DNA from: Marsupella aquatica
Taxonomy: Eukaryota > Marchantiophyta
Reading direction: 5' to 3'
DNA length: 64,000 nucleotides
Assembly: GCA_973895155.1 (NCBI GenBank)
Contig: OZ316891.1
Coordinates: forward strand, 9,052,001 to 9,116,000
Part shown: positions 12,151 to 22,500 of the stretch, one piece after another
How positions within the stretch are numbered: the first letter of the stretch is position 1
Layout: each line of letters starts with the position of its first letter
Position numbers and translations under genes: made by a program
Notes under the pieces: generated by a model
Database searches by the model: none
What the model saw: only the letters and a program-made list of their open reading frames with translations
Told to the model about the DNA's origin: nothing

Positions 12151-12495
12151 ACCCATTGCATGTCACAAGGTTCTGTCACGTCGATGGCTTGAAAGCCCCA
12201 AACCGGGAGTTAGTCCGAGTCACTAACTGTGGGAATATTCCAGCGGTGGAAAACAAATATACCTATGACCAGTACGAGTTGCGTAAGTATTATACCGGTA
12301 AGTATATTGACTTAGCCCGACTTAGGGCTAATCGGGGCCACTACACACCTCCTTGCCCGAACCCTCACCCCTACTGGTGGTCGAGGTTGCCCCATGGAAC
12401 TAAACTGGATTTAAGGCCCGGGTTAGGGGCGCTACATAGGGGTTCTACTAAGTGGTGTCGTATGAACACCAAAGCTTTCGCTTTCTGCTAGGTTG

Positions 12496-12632
12496 TAGTG
12501 CCTTGATCAGTGATGATCGTTTCGTGGATATCTTTGGCTATAAGGTTAGCTTTTAGGTCCAGGGATCATGATAGGTAATTCTCCCCCTCAATGGTTAAGG
12601 GGAGGAAGTTTAATTTTTCTATCGATGCAATA
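12496..12632 (-). pseudogene. Copia gag N-terminus, start codon lost
   Basis: The minus strand encodes a segment matching the gag start at 23565: an IEKLNFLPL block and a GENYLS stretch before a stop (expected Trp), then SLDLKANL. The position of the start ATG is ATT. The same gag resumes at 10300 after the insertion. The TGG-to-TGA type change and lost start mark it as dead. Confidence 0.65.
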
Positions 12633-13960
12633 GTTTGGGTTTTAGGGTTGGGTCTAGGGTTAGGTTTAGGTCTGGTGTTAGGTTTAGGTTTAATTTTGGT
12701 GATAATGTATCCCAAAATATAAGGTAGTTTTGTTTAATGCCAGTGAGGTGTTGAGTTTTGTGTGCCTCGTTTAGTAATGGTTATAGGTTCTGTGCGCTTT
12801 CTGGAAATCAAATGTATTTGAATTTTGCCTTTTCATGTTTGGTTTTAGGGTTTCTCTTATTAATATAAGGTTCCTTCTTGTTAACCCTAAGTGTGGTTTA
12901 GGTTTAGGTTTCTGTTTAGGTTTAGTGCCGCATGCAAGGTAAATGTGAAGGAGGAGAAATTTTGTTTTAGGGTTTTCAGTTTTGCGTGTGTATATGGTTA
13001 ATTCGGAAGTTTCTTTGACGGGTTTTGTGCTTATAGAAGGTTTGCACTTATCGGTTGGTGTCGATGTTTTCTCAAGGATTTGGCCTTGATTGTTGCTTTT
13101 CTTTATTCTCCTATCTTCAAATGTGGCCATTCGTCCTTCGCTTGTGCTGCGATCTCAGTCTTCAATAAGCTTTTCCACCTCCATGCTGTCTCAATCGTCT
13201 TTCATCAAAAGCCTCTTTTCTTTGTTTCTTACTTCGTCTCTTGTGTGGTCTCCACTGTTGTATTTATCTTTGCTACCACCACGGCCTCCTGCTTTGGTCT
13301 CAAACTTATGTGCTTTCAATCCGTTTTGCTGCAGTGGTGTTCTATCGCTTCAGGGCCTTTAGGTTAAATCTTCCTTCTTCTGGTCACTTTGCTGATGTTC
13401 TTCATTGTCGCCCTGCTTCTCTTCAGAACTCGTGGCCCACTTCATCGATCCTCTAAAGTGCGTTGGATTCTGGCTGTCACGATCTCAATTTGTGATTAGC
13501 TTTTTCGCCTCCTTGCTGCCCCGATCTTCTGTTGCTTATGAGTGCTTTGATTCAATTGTCCTTATGAGGTTGCTCGATTTTTTCATGACTTTGAGACGGG
13601 CCTTAATGTGATTACTGCTTCTGGTTTTGTTTTTCCTGGTTTGCTATAGTGCAGTAGTGTACACTGAGGAAGTTGTAGCCCTACGCGATGTCCATGTAAG
13701 TTCGAGCGATCTCAAATGTCTGGTGTAATCTCTTACGGTCGATGCCTCTCTCTCCTTCTATTGGTCATCTGTGGATTTGCATTTCTTGCCTTCCATTTTT
13801 GATTTCTTAATTGCCTTCTTGTCACTTGCCTCTCCAACGGTTAATACGTGCAAACCGCACTTTTCTTCGCTTAAACCGTTGGTATCGTATTACGGGGTCG
13901 TGGAGGGACGCTATTTGGATTCTTTTCACACCAGGATGAGTATTTTGGTTTCCGCTCCCG
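12633..13960 (-). other. Copia element C leader with telomere-like repeats
   Basis: Untranslated leader between gag and 5' LTR. From about 12640 to 12700 and 12890 to 12930 it has degenerate plant-telomere-like heptamers (TTTAGGG / TTAGGTTTAGG). Shorter versions (TTTTAGGGTTTGCACTTAGG) occur in the leaders at 150 and 23700, so this is part of the family's leader rather than a chromosome end. The rest (13080-13960) is C/T-rich on the plus strand with only antisense open frames. Confidence 0.55.
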
Positions 13961-14930
13961 GAAATGTAGGTTTTGATCAAGTCTACCGACTACCCTCACC
14001 CCACAGCTTTTGATCAAGTCCTGCCGACTACCCCACTACACCTTCACTCGGAGTCACCCAAAGAGTGCTGTCACCACCCCTACTCACAAGGCCGACTCAA
14101 ACCAAGCAAGTTTCTTCAAATCATAGAACGGGAGAACACAATTCGGAAAGCGAAAAAGGGAGAAGGAACACACAACAAAAGCCCATCAAGTCAAATGTAC
14201 AGATCCATATCTCTTGGGAAAAACGATACACATTGCATGAGTAACCCGGCCTCCTGCCGTCTACTCAACTCCTGCCTCTCCGGACAATGAGTATGGCTCC
14301 CCCTCACTACTCTGAACACGCTTTCAAACTCCTCAGGCTCCACTCTATCCCTCCTTGCTAACTTCACACTGAGTCCCCCTAACTACTTCGGGGCTATCCC
14401 CCTAAATACTGAAAAATCACACCAAAGCACCCCTCACAGGGTCACAACGGTGGCGGCTACCCTAGCGGCGCCGCTAAAACCTTGCACTAAGAGAAATCCT
14501 TAAACTGAAGAGGAGCATGCGGCACACACATGCTGCTAAAACCCTAAACCCAAAACAAGGGGGCCGACGGTGCCTTCGACGGCGCCCCAACAGTACACGT
14601 GAACCCTGAAAGTGAGAGGCACCCCAAAATGGCCGAAACTAGGTGCCCTTCCAAGTGCACACCTGAGCTCACCCCTGGATAGCTCTTCTTTTCCTGCTTC
14701 CGAATCACTAAGTCGCTCCCTCAACGGACTTCAGACGCCTGAGTTATGGCCGTTTCCGTACCGCAAAAACATAAGTTCTCCAGGCCATAACTTGCTCATC
14801 CTGGCTCCGTTTGAGGAGCGCCGCCTCTTGTTGGAATCAGCTCCGCGAGCTCATCCCAACAAGCCCATGAGTGACCCCCCACTAAAATGTTGGAAATCTG
14901 GAGGCCGTACACCCACGTCCGTACGCCTAT

Positions 14931-16787
14931 CTAATCCTCCTCTTCTTCTTCGCTCTCGGTGCCCGGACTTGTGCCCCGTGAGTGGTCCTCCTCCTCATCA
15001 CTCACGGGAGTGAGTGCCACCGTACTTTTCTTCTTCTTCGACGGAGTACTCTTAGTGCTGCTGCTCCCGCGCTTCCTCAAAGCAGCCAAGGCCTGCCACG
15101 CCTTGATGTACCCCTCACCAATTGTGTCCTTCCAGAGGGTAGCCTCTTCTCCGGACCGCAACTCCAACGGTAGAACTTGCCCCGTGGCCATGGGAGTCCC
15201 GGGGGTGACAGACCTGGGTGGCATCCCCGTACTGACCTGAGCCTCCCGTAACGATTTCCGTACCTCCCGGAGCTTCTTCTCCAAGCTCTTACTCTTCTCC
15301 TGACTCTTCTTGGCTCCATCCAACAAGGGTCCATACTTCCCACTAACCTCCTTCACCACCATCTCGATAGCTTGGGAGATCACATCCGGGGAAAGTGTGG
15401 AGCCAGGTGTGCCGGGACTCTTCCGTTTCCCTAGACTCAGGGCCTCACTTCTCTTCGCTCGTGTCTCAAAGGCTGCCACCTGACTCCGTAGTGCTCCCAC
15501 CTGGTTCCTCCACTCCATCACTTCTCCAGAATTTTGCTTCTCTTTGGCCAATGCTTGCCTCAACGCTCCTACTTCTTCTGCTTCCTTGGCCTTGGTGGAC
15601 AAAGCTCCCTTCAAGTTGGTGATCTCTACGTGAGCTGCATTGATGTGCCTGACCTTCTCATGAATGGTCTGCTCCTTGGTCTTGATCACCTCCTTCAGTG
15701 ACAGGATGCTCTGCTCTAACGTCTCTACTTTGACTGTGGCGTGCTTGAGAGACTCCCTCAATGCGTGGACTAGCTTGAGTCCCTCGTGGACTCCCTCTCT
15801 GAAATCCCGTAGCTCTGCCAAGTAAACATCCGGAATGTTGTATTCCAGAGGCTGTTTCGGATCTCCCACGAGTGATTCAAGCCACTCCAATGTGCAATCA
15901 TCCTCCTGGTTCTCTTCTTCTCTATTATCCTCCCCACCAGCAGACAATGATTCCTCCGTGAGCTTCCCTAAAACGGTAGTGGCAATACTCCGGATCTCCG
16001 TGGTGAGAGATGATCCCGTGTCTTCATGCCCCGGAGAACCAATCAACCCTTCTGCCCTGGCCAATACAAATGACCCCATCAAATGTACAGCCCCACCTGG
16101 TTTCACACTCCCGGGCTCAGCGGCCAATAGCTTCTTCAATCCGTAGCACCACCATCCGTACACATGGGCTGGGTAGTTCTTGATGTCCATAGCTACCACG
16201 AAATGCTCCTCATTCAGCACTCCGGATTGCACGTTGCCAAGAACCCGTTGATGCACCTTGGCCAGGAAGCCCTTATACTCAACATCCTTGACAGCAGAAA
16301 GAGGGATGGCGGTGGTGGAGGTAGGATTGGTCACCCAAGTGGCCACCATTTTCAACGTGAGTTCTCCCCTGATATTCCGAGGTGTGAATGAGAATTTCTG
16401 ATTCTCAAGAAACAATAGCTTAGCCAACTCCACATGGGGCACTACACGTTTGAGACATTCAAAGTAGATTCCCTCCGTTCGGAACTCCATCCCGGCCTCA
16501 ATGTCCCAGCTCTTCCCTGAAGGGATGGTAATCTCCACCTTCATGAATTCTGTAAGCCCGGTGGCTTGGAAAATGTTCCGACAATCCTCCATCACCTTGG
16601 TGGAGGTCTTGGGATAAATTCGACGAAAAATCTTCCTACCCACCGGTGAGGAACCCGCTGCCAATCCCGTGCTCATCATAACTTCTCTCTCTTCCCTTTC
16701 CCGTGTAATCCGAGTCTCCACGTAGTCACGGTAAGCAGCCTTGTATCTCCGAATGCGTGACGCACTAAACTCTGGTTGATCTAGCAT
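14931..16787 (-). CDS. 618-aa coiled-coil protein ORF in a retroelement, function unknown
   Basis: A long uninterrupted ORF in an otherwise decayed region. Residues about 50-240 form a globular domain with a VELAKLLFLENQ helix and an RNIRGELTLK segment that recalls the RG-containing core of the 'putative plant transposon protein' domains, but I cannot confirm that without a search. Residues about 320-450 and 470-530 are long charged heptad-like coiled coils. The tail is Ser/Thr-rich, then KKKK, then a run of acidic residues ending EEEEED. It has no zinc knuckle, protease or RT motif. The 324-codon ORF at 56483-57457 has a similar plan: globular front, acidic SEEE linker, basic tail. Being open over 618 codons suggests recent activity or a very young copy. 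It could be a third ORF of an LTR element, or a captured host gene. Confidence 0.55.
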   Translation of the reverse strand: MLDQPEFSASRIRRYKAAYRDYVETRITREREEREVMMSTGLAAGSSPVGRKIFRRIYPKTSTKVMEDCRNIFQATGLTEFMKVEITIPSGKSWDIEAGMEFRTEGIYFECLKRVVPHVELAKLLFLENQKFSFTPRNIRGELTLKMVATWVTNPTSTTAIPLSAVKDVEYKGFLAKVHQRVLGNVQSGVLNEEHFVVAMDIKNYPAHVYGWWCYGLKKLLAAEPGSVKPGGAVHLMGSFVLARAEGLIGSPGHEDTGSSLTTEIRSIATTVLGKLTEESLSAGGEDNREEENQEDDCTLEWLESLVGDPKQPLEYNIPDVYLAELRDFREGVHEGLKLVHALRESLKHATVKVETLEQSILSLKEVIKTKEQTIHEKVRHINAAHVEITNLKGALSTKAKEAEEVGALRQALAKEKQNSGEVMEWRNQVGALRSQVAAFETRAKRSEALSLGKRKSPGTPGSTLSPDVISQAIEMVVKEVSGKYGPLLDGAKKSQEKSKSLEKKLREVRKSLREAQVSTGMPPRSVTPGTPMATGQVLPLELRSGEEATLWKDTIGEGYIKAWQALAALRKRGSSSTKSTPSKKKKSTVALTPVSDEEEDHSRGTSPGTESEEEEED

Positions 16788-17225
16788 CCATGCATCCCGA
16801 AATCAATTTCTCAATCACCAATCCCGTCACCCGTGGCAATGTCAATTCCCTGGCCCGAAACAGCCCCCGTAGCCCGATCACTTAAATTCTCTCAATTTCC
16901 CGTCACTACTCCGTGCGGCCGCCACTAATGCCTGGAAGAATGACGCCAGCAAGCCCCACTAATCCACCATGAAAGAGAGAGCTTCAAAAATAATTAGAAT
17001 CTGGAGAGAGCTTCCGGCAAGAGAGAGAAGAACCCCGTTTTTGCTTTCGGCAATGAGAGGGTCGTGCAAAAGGAAGAGGGAAAGAAAAAGGAAGGAAAAA
17101 AAAATAGAACCGAAAAAACTCCTGGCGCCTTCGCCATGCGCCCCGGCCCATTTCTCGGGCCTTACCCTTGCGTCCTCCTGCGCGCGGCCCTATGCAGGGC
17201 GCGCGGCCATTCCTCCCGGCTCGCG

Positions 17226-17470
17226 GGAGGCCCTTCAACTCCCCCCCGCTCGCGTGATCCTCCCAGCTCGAGGGAGGCCCTTTAACTCCCCCCCGCTCGC
17301 GTGATCCTCCCAGCTCGCGGGAGGCCCTTTAACTCCCCCCCGCTCGCGTGATCCTCCCAGCTCGCGGGAGGCCCTTTAACTCCCCCCCGCTCGCGTGATC
17401 CTCCCAGCTCGCGGGAGGCCCTTTAACTCCCCCCCCCCCGCTCGCTTGCGCTCCTTCAGCTCGCGGAGCC
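17226..17470. repeat. 47-bp GC-rich tandem repeat, four full copies plus a variant
   Basis: Units start at 17226, 17273, 17320 and 17367, each 47 bp and nearly identical (GGAGGCCCTTTAACTCCC core, then CGCTCGCGTGATCC). A fifth diverged copy with a longer C run follows from 17414. It lies upstream, on the minus strand, of the 618-codon ORF and so may be part of that element's leader or promoter. High copy identity suggests recent expansion. Confidence 0.85.
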
Positions 17471-17800
17471 TCATTAATTGCCCGGGCACGCAGCCCTATG
17501 GGCTCGCGAGGCAGCCCCTCTTTCTCTCGGACGGCCACTAATGGGACTCGCCCTCCTGAGGAGGGATTTATTTAAAAAAAAACCCCCCCCTCTCCTGACT
17601 TTGCAATGGGGGTCTCAACAATAGCTCTTGAAGCAAAACGGTAAGTCCTATGGGGCTGGTCCTGGCTAGTTTCAAGGTCCCAAAATATTTGCCCACTTAG
17701 GTCGCCGCAAATCTTAGAACTATTATGAGAGAAAGAATATAAAGTCACCTGGGGCATCATCAACCTATAATGACGGAATTAACTAAAAATTAAAAAATGG

Positions 17801-18264
17801 CTTATTTACATTGACTATTAACAAGGTATCGGCCTTTGCAACCAGTTATGTGTGACTTCCCGTGACGGGGTACCCGTCACACTTCTCCTTCAGTCTCATT
17901 CTTCAATCTCGTCTTCGGCTTCGCGTATCAATTCTCCATCAATTTCCACAACGGTTCCTGCCTCCTCACTCAATCTGCGATTGACTGTTTTTCTTCCATG
18001 CTGTCTCGATCGTCTTATTCCAGTTTTGTTGTTGTCCTATTGGGAATTCCACTATTGTCCCTTATGGATTGAGACAGTGGCTGCCTTTCTTAGCCTATCT
18101 CGCCTTCTCGTATCTCCTTGTGAAGATTGATTCTGTCCTTGAGTGAATTCTTCCCAAAAATTTACTCAAGATCCTAATTTTGGTGCTTTCTCAATGTTTC
18201 GTCAGGATTTCAGATTCGATACGCCATAGCCTCTTGCTCCAAGCTGGTAGAAGTGCTGATAACG
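17801..18264 (-). other. Copia element C leader, outer part, with primer-site motif
   Basis: Leader sequence next to the 5' LTR. On the minus strand the LTR is followed by CGTTATCAGCAC, the same motif in the same place as in the relatives at 1448, 24964 and 45728. This is taken as the primer-binding site, probably for part of initiator tRNA-Met. No coding sequence is seen. Confidence 0.6.
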
Positions 18265-18377
18265 TGTTATGTATAAACTTCAACCGCATCCCGAACTTCT
18301 CCCTGGCAAATGAGGGTACAAAGTAGGTGCCTAACTATGGTTAGGTTAGGTTAGGATTTAACTAGGGTATCTTAACA
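18265..18377 (-). repeat. 5' LTR of Copia element C (about 113 bp)
   Basis: On the minus strand it starts TGTTAAGATACCC and ends ATAACA before the primer motif. It contains three TAACC repeats. The start resembles the LTR at 47315-47662 (TGTTAAGATATATAC), so element C and the element at 47276-51441 form one subfamily, distinct from the TGTTAGACTC subfamily. Confidence 0.7.
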
Positions 18378-18463
18378 AAAATGTAATTTTATAATATGAA
18401 TTTAAAGATATAAATAAATAAATAATATAAAAACTTTTAAAAGTAATCAAAATACAAAGAATA
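18378..18463. other. Short AT-rich host strip between two Copia elements
   Basis: Eighty-six bases with no gene. Its right end (AAAGAATA) is the target of the Copia element at 18464 and continues in sequence and repeat pattern at 25075. Confidence 0.5.
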
Positions 18464-18573
18464 TGTCAGAGTCTAAAATGAGAATCAATTTAGTATAGGT
18501 AAGTATGTGAGTACATATAGTCTGGTTGGGTGACCGGTTGGTCCGGTCGTCCGGTCATAGGTAGAGTCTAACA
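18464..18573 (-). repeat. 3' LTR of Copia element D
   Basis: 110 bp, TG...CA ends, three differences from the 5' LTR at 24965-25074. On the inner side it abuts the polypurine tract at 18574-18582. Confidence 0.93.
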
Positions 18574-18582
18574 CTCCCCTTT
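18574..18582 (-). promoter_or_regulatory. Polypurine tract (plus-strand primer) of Copia element D
   Basis: On the minus strand it reads AAAGGGGAG immediately before the 3' LTR, the standard position of the plus-strand DNA primer. A closely similar tract sits beside the LTR at 47662. Confidence 0.85.
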
Positions 18583-18899
18583 GGATATATAGTGACAACT
18601 ATATAGACAACATACACTATACCTATTATATCATGTTCATAGGAAATACATGATATAAGTACAAGCGAGGTAGACTGCCTCGTTAAAAAACCTTTATCAA
18701 CTCTAGCTTAGTAAAAACTCTATCAGTGTAGCAGAGAAAAAATATGAGTGCTAAAGGAAAAAGAGTGCAGCCTAACAGTCCTCATCGTAATAAATGTCAA
18801 TGTTAAGTAAAGTTAGATGTTATGGTAAATCTAGCTTTAATATCTGTTTCAATAGTAGGTCGTCAGCATCATGTCATCAGCATCATGTCGCCAACATCA

Positions 18900-19530
18900 T
18901 CAAGCATCATGTGGAGCAGTAGCCTCCACGGTCATCATGCGTCGCACACTCCGCAGTCCAATCGCCTGGCAGTGTCGGTGGTGAACTGATGGCGATAGTG
19001 ATTTGGTGAAGAGATCCGCACAGTTGTCTACACTTGAAATCTGCAAAATGTTGATCTCTTTTCCATGTAACTCGTGGGTGTAGAAAAACTTTGGAGCTAT
19101 ATGTTTCACGCGATCGCCTTTGATGAATCCTTTTGTGATCTACTGTATACATGCTGTGTTATCCTCAAAAATGTTAGTAGGTTTCATTAGTGGTGGTAGG
19201 CCGCATTTGGTGTTGATGTGGTTTATAAAGGATCGTAACCAAACGGCTTCACGACTAGCCTCATGTAGAGCTAAGATTTATGAGTGATTCGATGAGGTTG
19301 CTGTTAGGGTCTGTTTCACGCTTTTCCAAGAAAAAGCGGTACCCCCTATGGTAAAAACATATCCGGTTTGGGATTTTGTGGTATCAGTGTCGAAGAGATA
19401 TCCGGCATCCGCATATCCTATGAGCTCGTGGTTTGCACCGAATGGGTAAAATAACCCGGTATTGGTGGTTTCACATAGGTATCTAAATACGTGCTTAACT
19501 CCATTCCAGTGTCTGGCTGTGGGAGTTGCA
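18900..19530 (-). pseudogene. Copia RNase H region of element D, frameshifted
   Basis: Continues the pol ORF after a small frameshift at about 19531. It encodes the ADAGYLFDTDTTKSQTGYVF block typical of Copia RNase H and ends with the VKHIAPKFFYTHEL and DNCADLFTKSL motifs of the Copia pol C-terminus. Two further in-frame stops occur near 19280 and 19145. The Copia DExLTK-like end is DLFTKSL here. Without these lesions pol would reach about 18900. Confidence 0.8.
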
Positions 19531-22500
19531 CTATGTAGCTAGTAAGTTAACTGCAAATGCAATGTCTGGTCGTGTCTGATTTGCTAGGTACATCAATCCT
19601 CCTATCGCAGAAAGATACGGAGTTTGTGGTCCTAATATTGGTTCATGTTCTTTGCGCTTGCAAAAAACATCAGTATTGTTTTCTAATGAACGTACTACCA
19701 TTGGTGATGTCAATGGATGTGCTAGGTTCATATTGAACTGTTTTAGGATCTTTTCGGTTTGTGTTGTTTGATGGAGCATCATTCCAGTAGGTAAGATCTT
19801 CAGTTGTAAGCCTAAGCAAAAGTTTGTATGTCCAAGGTCTTTCATCTCAAATGTTGATTTAAGACGAGTGATAGTATCTTCGGTAATTTGGGTTGTCCCA
19901 AATATGTTTAAGTCATCAACATAGATAGAAACGATGACATATTCGTCATCCACATGTTTAATAAATAAACATGGTGTAATGGCATCATGGGAAAAACCCA
20001 TGGCAATCATTTCATCGGTAAATCTTTGATACCATACTCTGCCACTTTGTTTCAGGCCATATAATGCCTTCAACATGCGGATAGCTAGTCCGCGGCGAGT
20101 ATTCCGTATGGTTGACACAGCGGTGTCGTTATTATGAGTTACATGTGTAGATGACACATGAGGTATAACTTGAGATAATTGTTTTATAATCTTATGTAAA
20201 TATGGGATATGCGATTTAGCGCCTTGAGCTAAAGCTCGGCGACGTTGCTCCAACTCGGGAGGTGATCGCATGTATAGACAAGTGTCTAAAGTTCCATATA
20301 GATATGCGGTCGCAACATCTAGTTGTCGCATTTGTAGTTTATGGAAAATGGCAAATCCGATAAGGTATAGGAATGTTGTGCTATCCATAACTGGTGAGTA
20401 AGTTTCATCGTAATGAATTCCCGGTTGTTGGATAAATCCTTTCCCTACCAGACGTGCTTTGTAGCGTACAACTTGGTCTTTATCATTTCTTCTGCGGACG
20501 AATGTCCACTTGTAGCCAATGAGATGTACATCTTGGGGTGTTGGCTCAACTGGGCCAAAAGTGTGTCTGCTTAGTAGGGAATCTAATTCTCCGTTTATAG
20601 CTTTTTGCCATTCAGGCCAATCTGGTCTGTTTTGGCATTCTAAGATGGATATTGGTTTGGGTGTTTCGTCTGTGATATGTGTTGCCACCATTAATGCAAA
20701 AGCATCATCTATTGAAGTAGTATTTATATCCCACATCGTATTGGTGTGTGCGTAGTGGATAGAAATCTCCTCATGAGTTGTGGATTCGTTATGATCGGCA
20801 TTAGGTGAAGGTGGTATAGATGAACCATGCCTTCTTGGTTGTTTATCCTTTGATCCCAATAGTCTGCCACGTTTGGCACGAGGTTGGGATGTACTTGCTG
20901 GCTCACTTGATAATTTGATGTGAGCGGATGCTCTCGCAGCTGGAATATGTGAGCGGGTAACTTGTGATGTATCGACGAAAGCGTCAGGAAGTTCTTCCAC
21001 AATCTTGTGGAGTTGCAAAATTTGTTGAACTTCTTTCTCCCCTTGATTGGTTCTAAGGTCTTGCCAAAATGACGAGTGTCTTTCCCACTCCAAAGGTGGT
21101 TGTGGGTGTTCAGGGGTTATTAATGGTGGGTAAATGTATTCATCAAAGTGGCAATCTAGAAATCTGGCTTTAAAAACGTCACCAGTTGTAGGCTCCATAT
21201 ATCGGATTATGGATGGTGAGTCGAATCCAATGTATATTCCTAACTGTCGTTGGGGTCCCATCTTGGTTTGTTTGGGTGGAGTAATGGGGACCATTACTTG
21301 ACATCCAAATGAACGAAGATGTGATAGGTAAGGTTTAATACCATTAGCAATTTGGTATGGGCTATAGGTATTAAAAGCCGATGGGCGGTATTGGATTAAT
21401 GCATTAGCCTGTAATATGGCGTGTCCCCATGCTGAGACGGGGAGTTTCGACTGCATTAGTAGTGGGCGTGCAATTAACTGGAGGCGTTTAATGACCGCTT
21501 CAGCTAATCCATTCTGAAAATGTACGTGAGGTACAGGATATTGTACGTTAATGCCAAGTGATGTGCAAAAGTCATCAAATGTTTTGGATGTGAATTCCCT
21601 TGCATTGTCCACCCTTAGTGTCTTAATGGGGTGGTCTAGGAATTGTGCTTTCACGCGCAGGATTTGCGCCAAAATGCGAGGCATAACCATGTTCCTCGTT
21701 GAAAGCAGTGTCACATTTGACCATTTAGTTGATGCGTCGATTAATACCATAAAGTAGCGGAAAGGTCCGCTCGGAGGGTTAATTGGCCCGCAAACATCTA
21801 CATGGATGATTTCCAAGAATTGGGGTATTTTAGTTGGCAATTTTGATGCCGTGGGCCTTGTTATTAATTTTCCGCGTGAGCATGCAGTGCATGGGGTGCT
21901 CGCTGGAATGTGGCGTGTATTGATTGGAATGCCTCTTGAATTCTTAATGATTTTGGTTAGCATTGATTGGCCGGGGTGGCCGGGGTGGCCGAGGTGTGCA
22001 TGCCAAAGCGCATGCAATTCGCTTGTGTTGGCATTGTTATGCAGGCATTCAATATGAGTTACATAAAACCCGCAAGGATACAAGAAAATGGTTTCTTTAA
22101 TGATTTTCCCCGTAGGGGTATTTTCAACCAAGTGGATGACTTCTTGGTCTCTTGTATCGCCTATTTGGACGTGTAGTCCATTTTCTCGTATATCTCTAAA
22201 ACTGAGGAGATTACGAGTTGCATTCAGGGCGAAAATAGCAGATTCTATGTGTATTTTGGTCCCCTGCGGGAGTCTAATAGAAGCTGGGCTGAAGCCCTCT
22301 TCTATTTGGCTAGGACCATTGATAGTGGTGAGAGACCTACATGAGGGTGTAATCTTGTGGAAAAGGTGTCTATCCCTGAGGATAGTATGCGTGGTCGCAC
22401 TGTCGATAATACATGTGCTTGGACTATTTAAATCTGGTGTAGTGGAGCTACTTGCCACTAAGTGTGCCTCGGGTTGGGCGGGTAGGTCTGAAAAGTCTTG

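Larger units (their letters stand above)
10301..12490 (+). mobile_element. 2.2-kb insertion in Copia gag, probably a Ty3-like or non-autonomous element
   Basis: It separates two parts of one gag gene. It starts TGTGACACGGGC, a form common at Ty3-type LTR starts, and is bordered by TAGGG (10296-10300) and TAGGT (12489-12493), a possible but imperfect target duplication. Inside are a broken gag-like ORF (10829-11560) and nested hairpins near 12024-12150. I saw no protease or RT and no second LTR copy. The right boundary is approximate. Confidence 0.5.
13961..17800 (-). mobile_element. 3.8-kb insertion carrying a 618-codon ORF, probably part of a Ty3-like or non-autonomous LTR element
   Basis: It interrupts the leader of Copia element C. 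It is much richer in G+C than its surroundings. The left end (13970-14040) contains TTTTGATCAAGTC...CGACTACCC twice in a row, about 35 bp apart. The middle is a long minus-strand ORF (14931-16787). The right part has a GC-rich 47-bp tandem repeat (17226-17470). No gag, protease or RT is seen. The boundaries are estimated from where leader similarity stops; no target duplication was found. Confidence 0.45.
5628..18377 (-). mobile_element. Nested Copia element C: one retrotransposon split by at least three insertions
   Basis: Reading from the right on the minus strand: 5' LTR (18265-18377), primer motif and leader (17801-18264), an insertion (about 13961-17800), more leader (12633-13960), gag N-terminus (12496-12632), an insertion (about 10301-12490), gag middle to protease (9173-10300), an insertion (6025-9172), then the GAG-pre-integrase region (5628-6024). 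The pieces join in order and match the same stretch in the relative at 50807-51441. Reverse transcriptase and the 3' LTR are not present; the element is cut at 5628 by unrelated DNA. Confidence 0.7.

Noticed and set aside
12640-12700. Telomere repeats as evidence of a chromosome end or fusion
   Set aside because: Related units occur in several leaders of the same Copia family, so they belong to the element.
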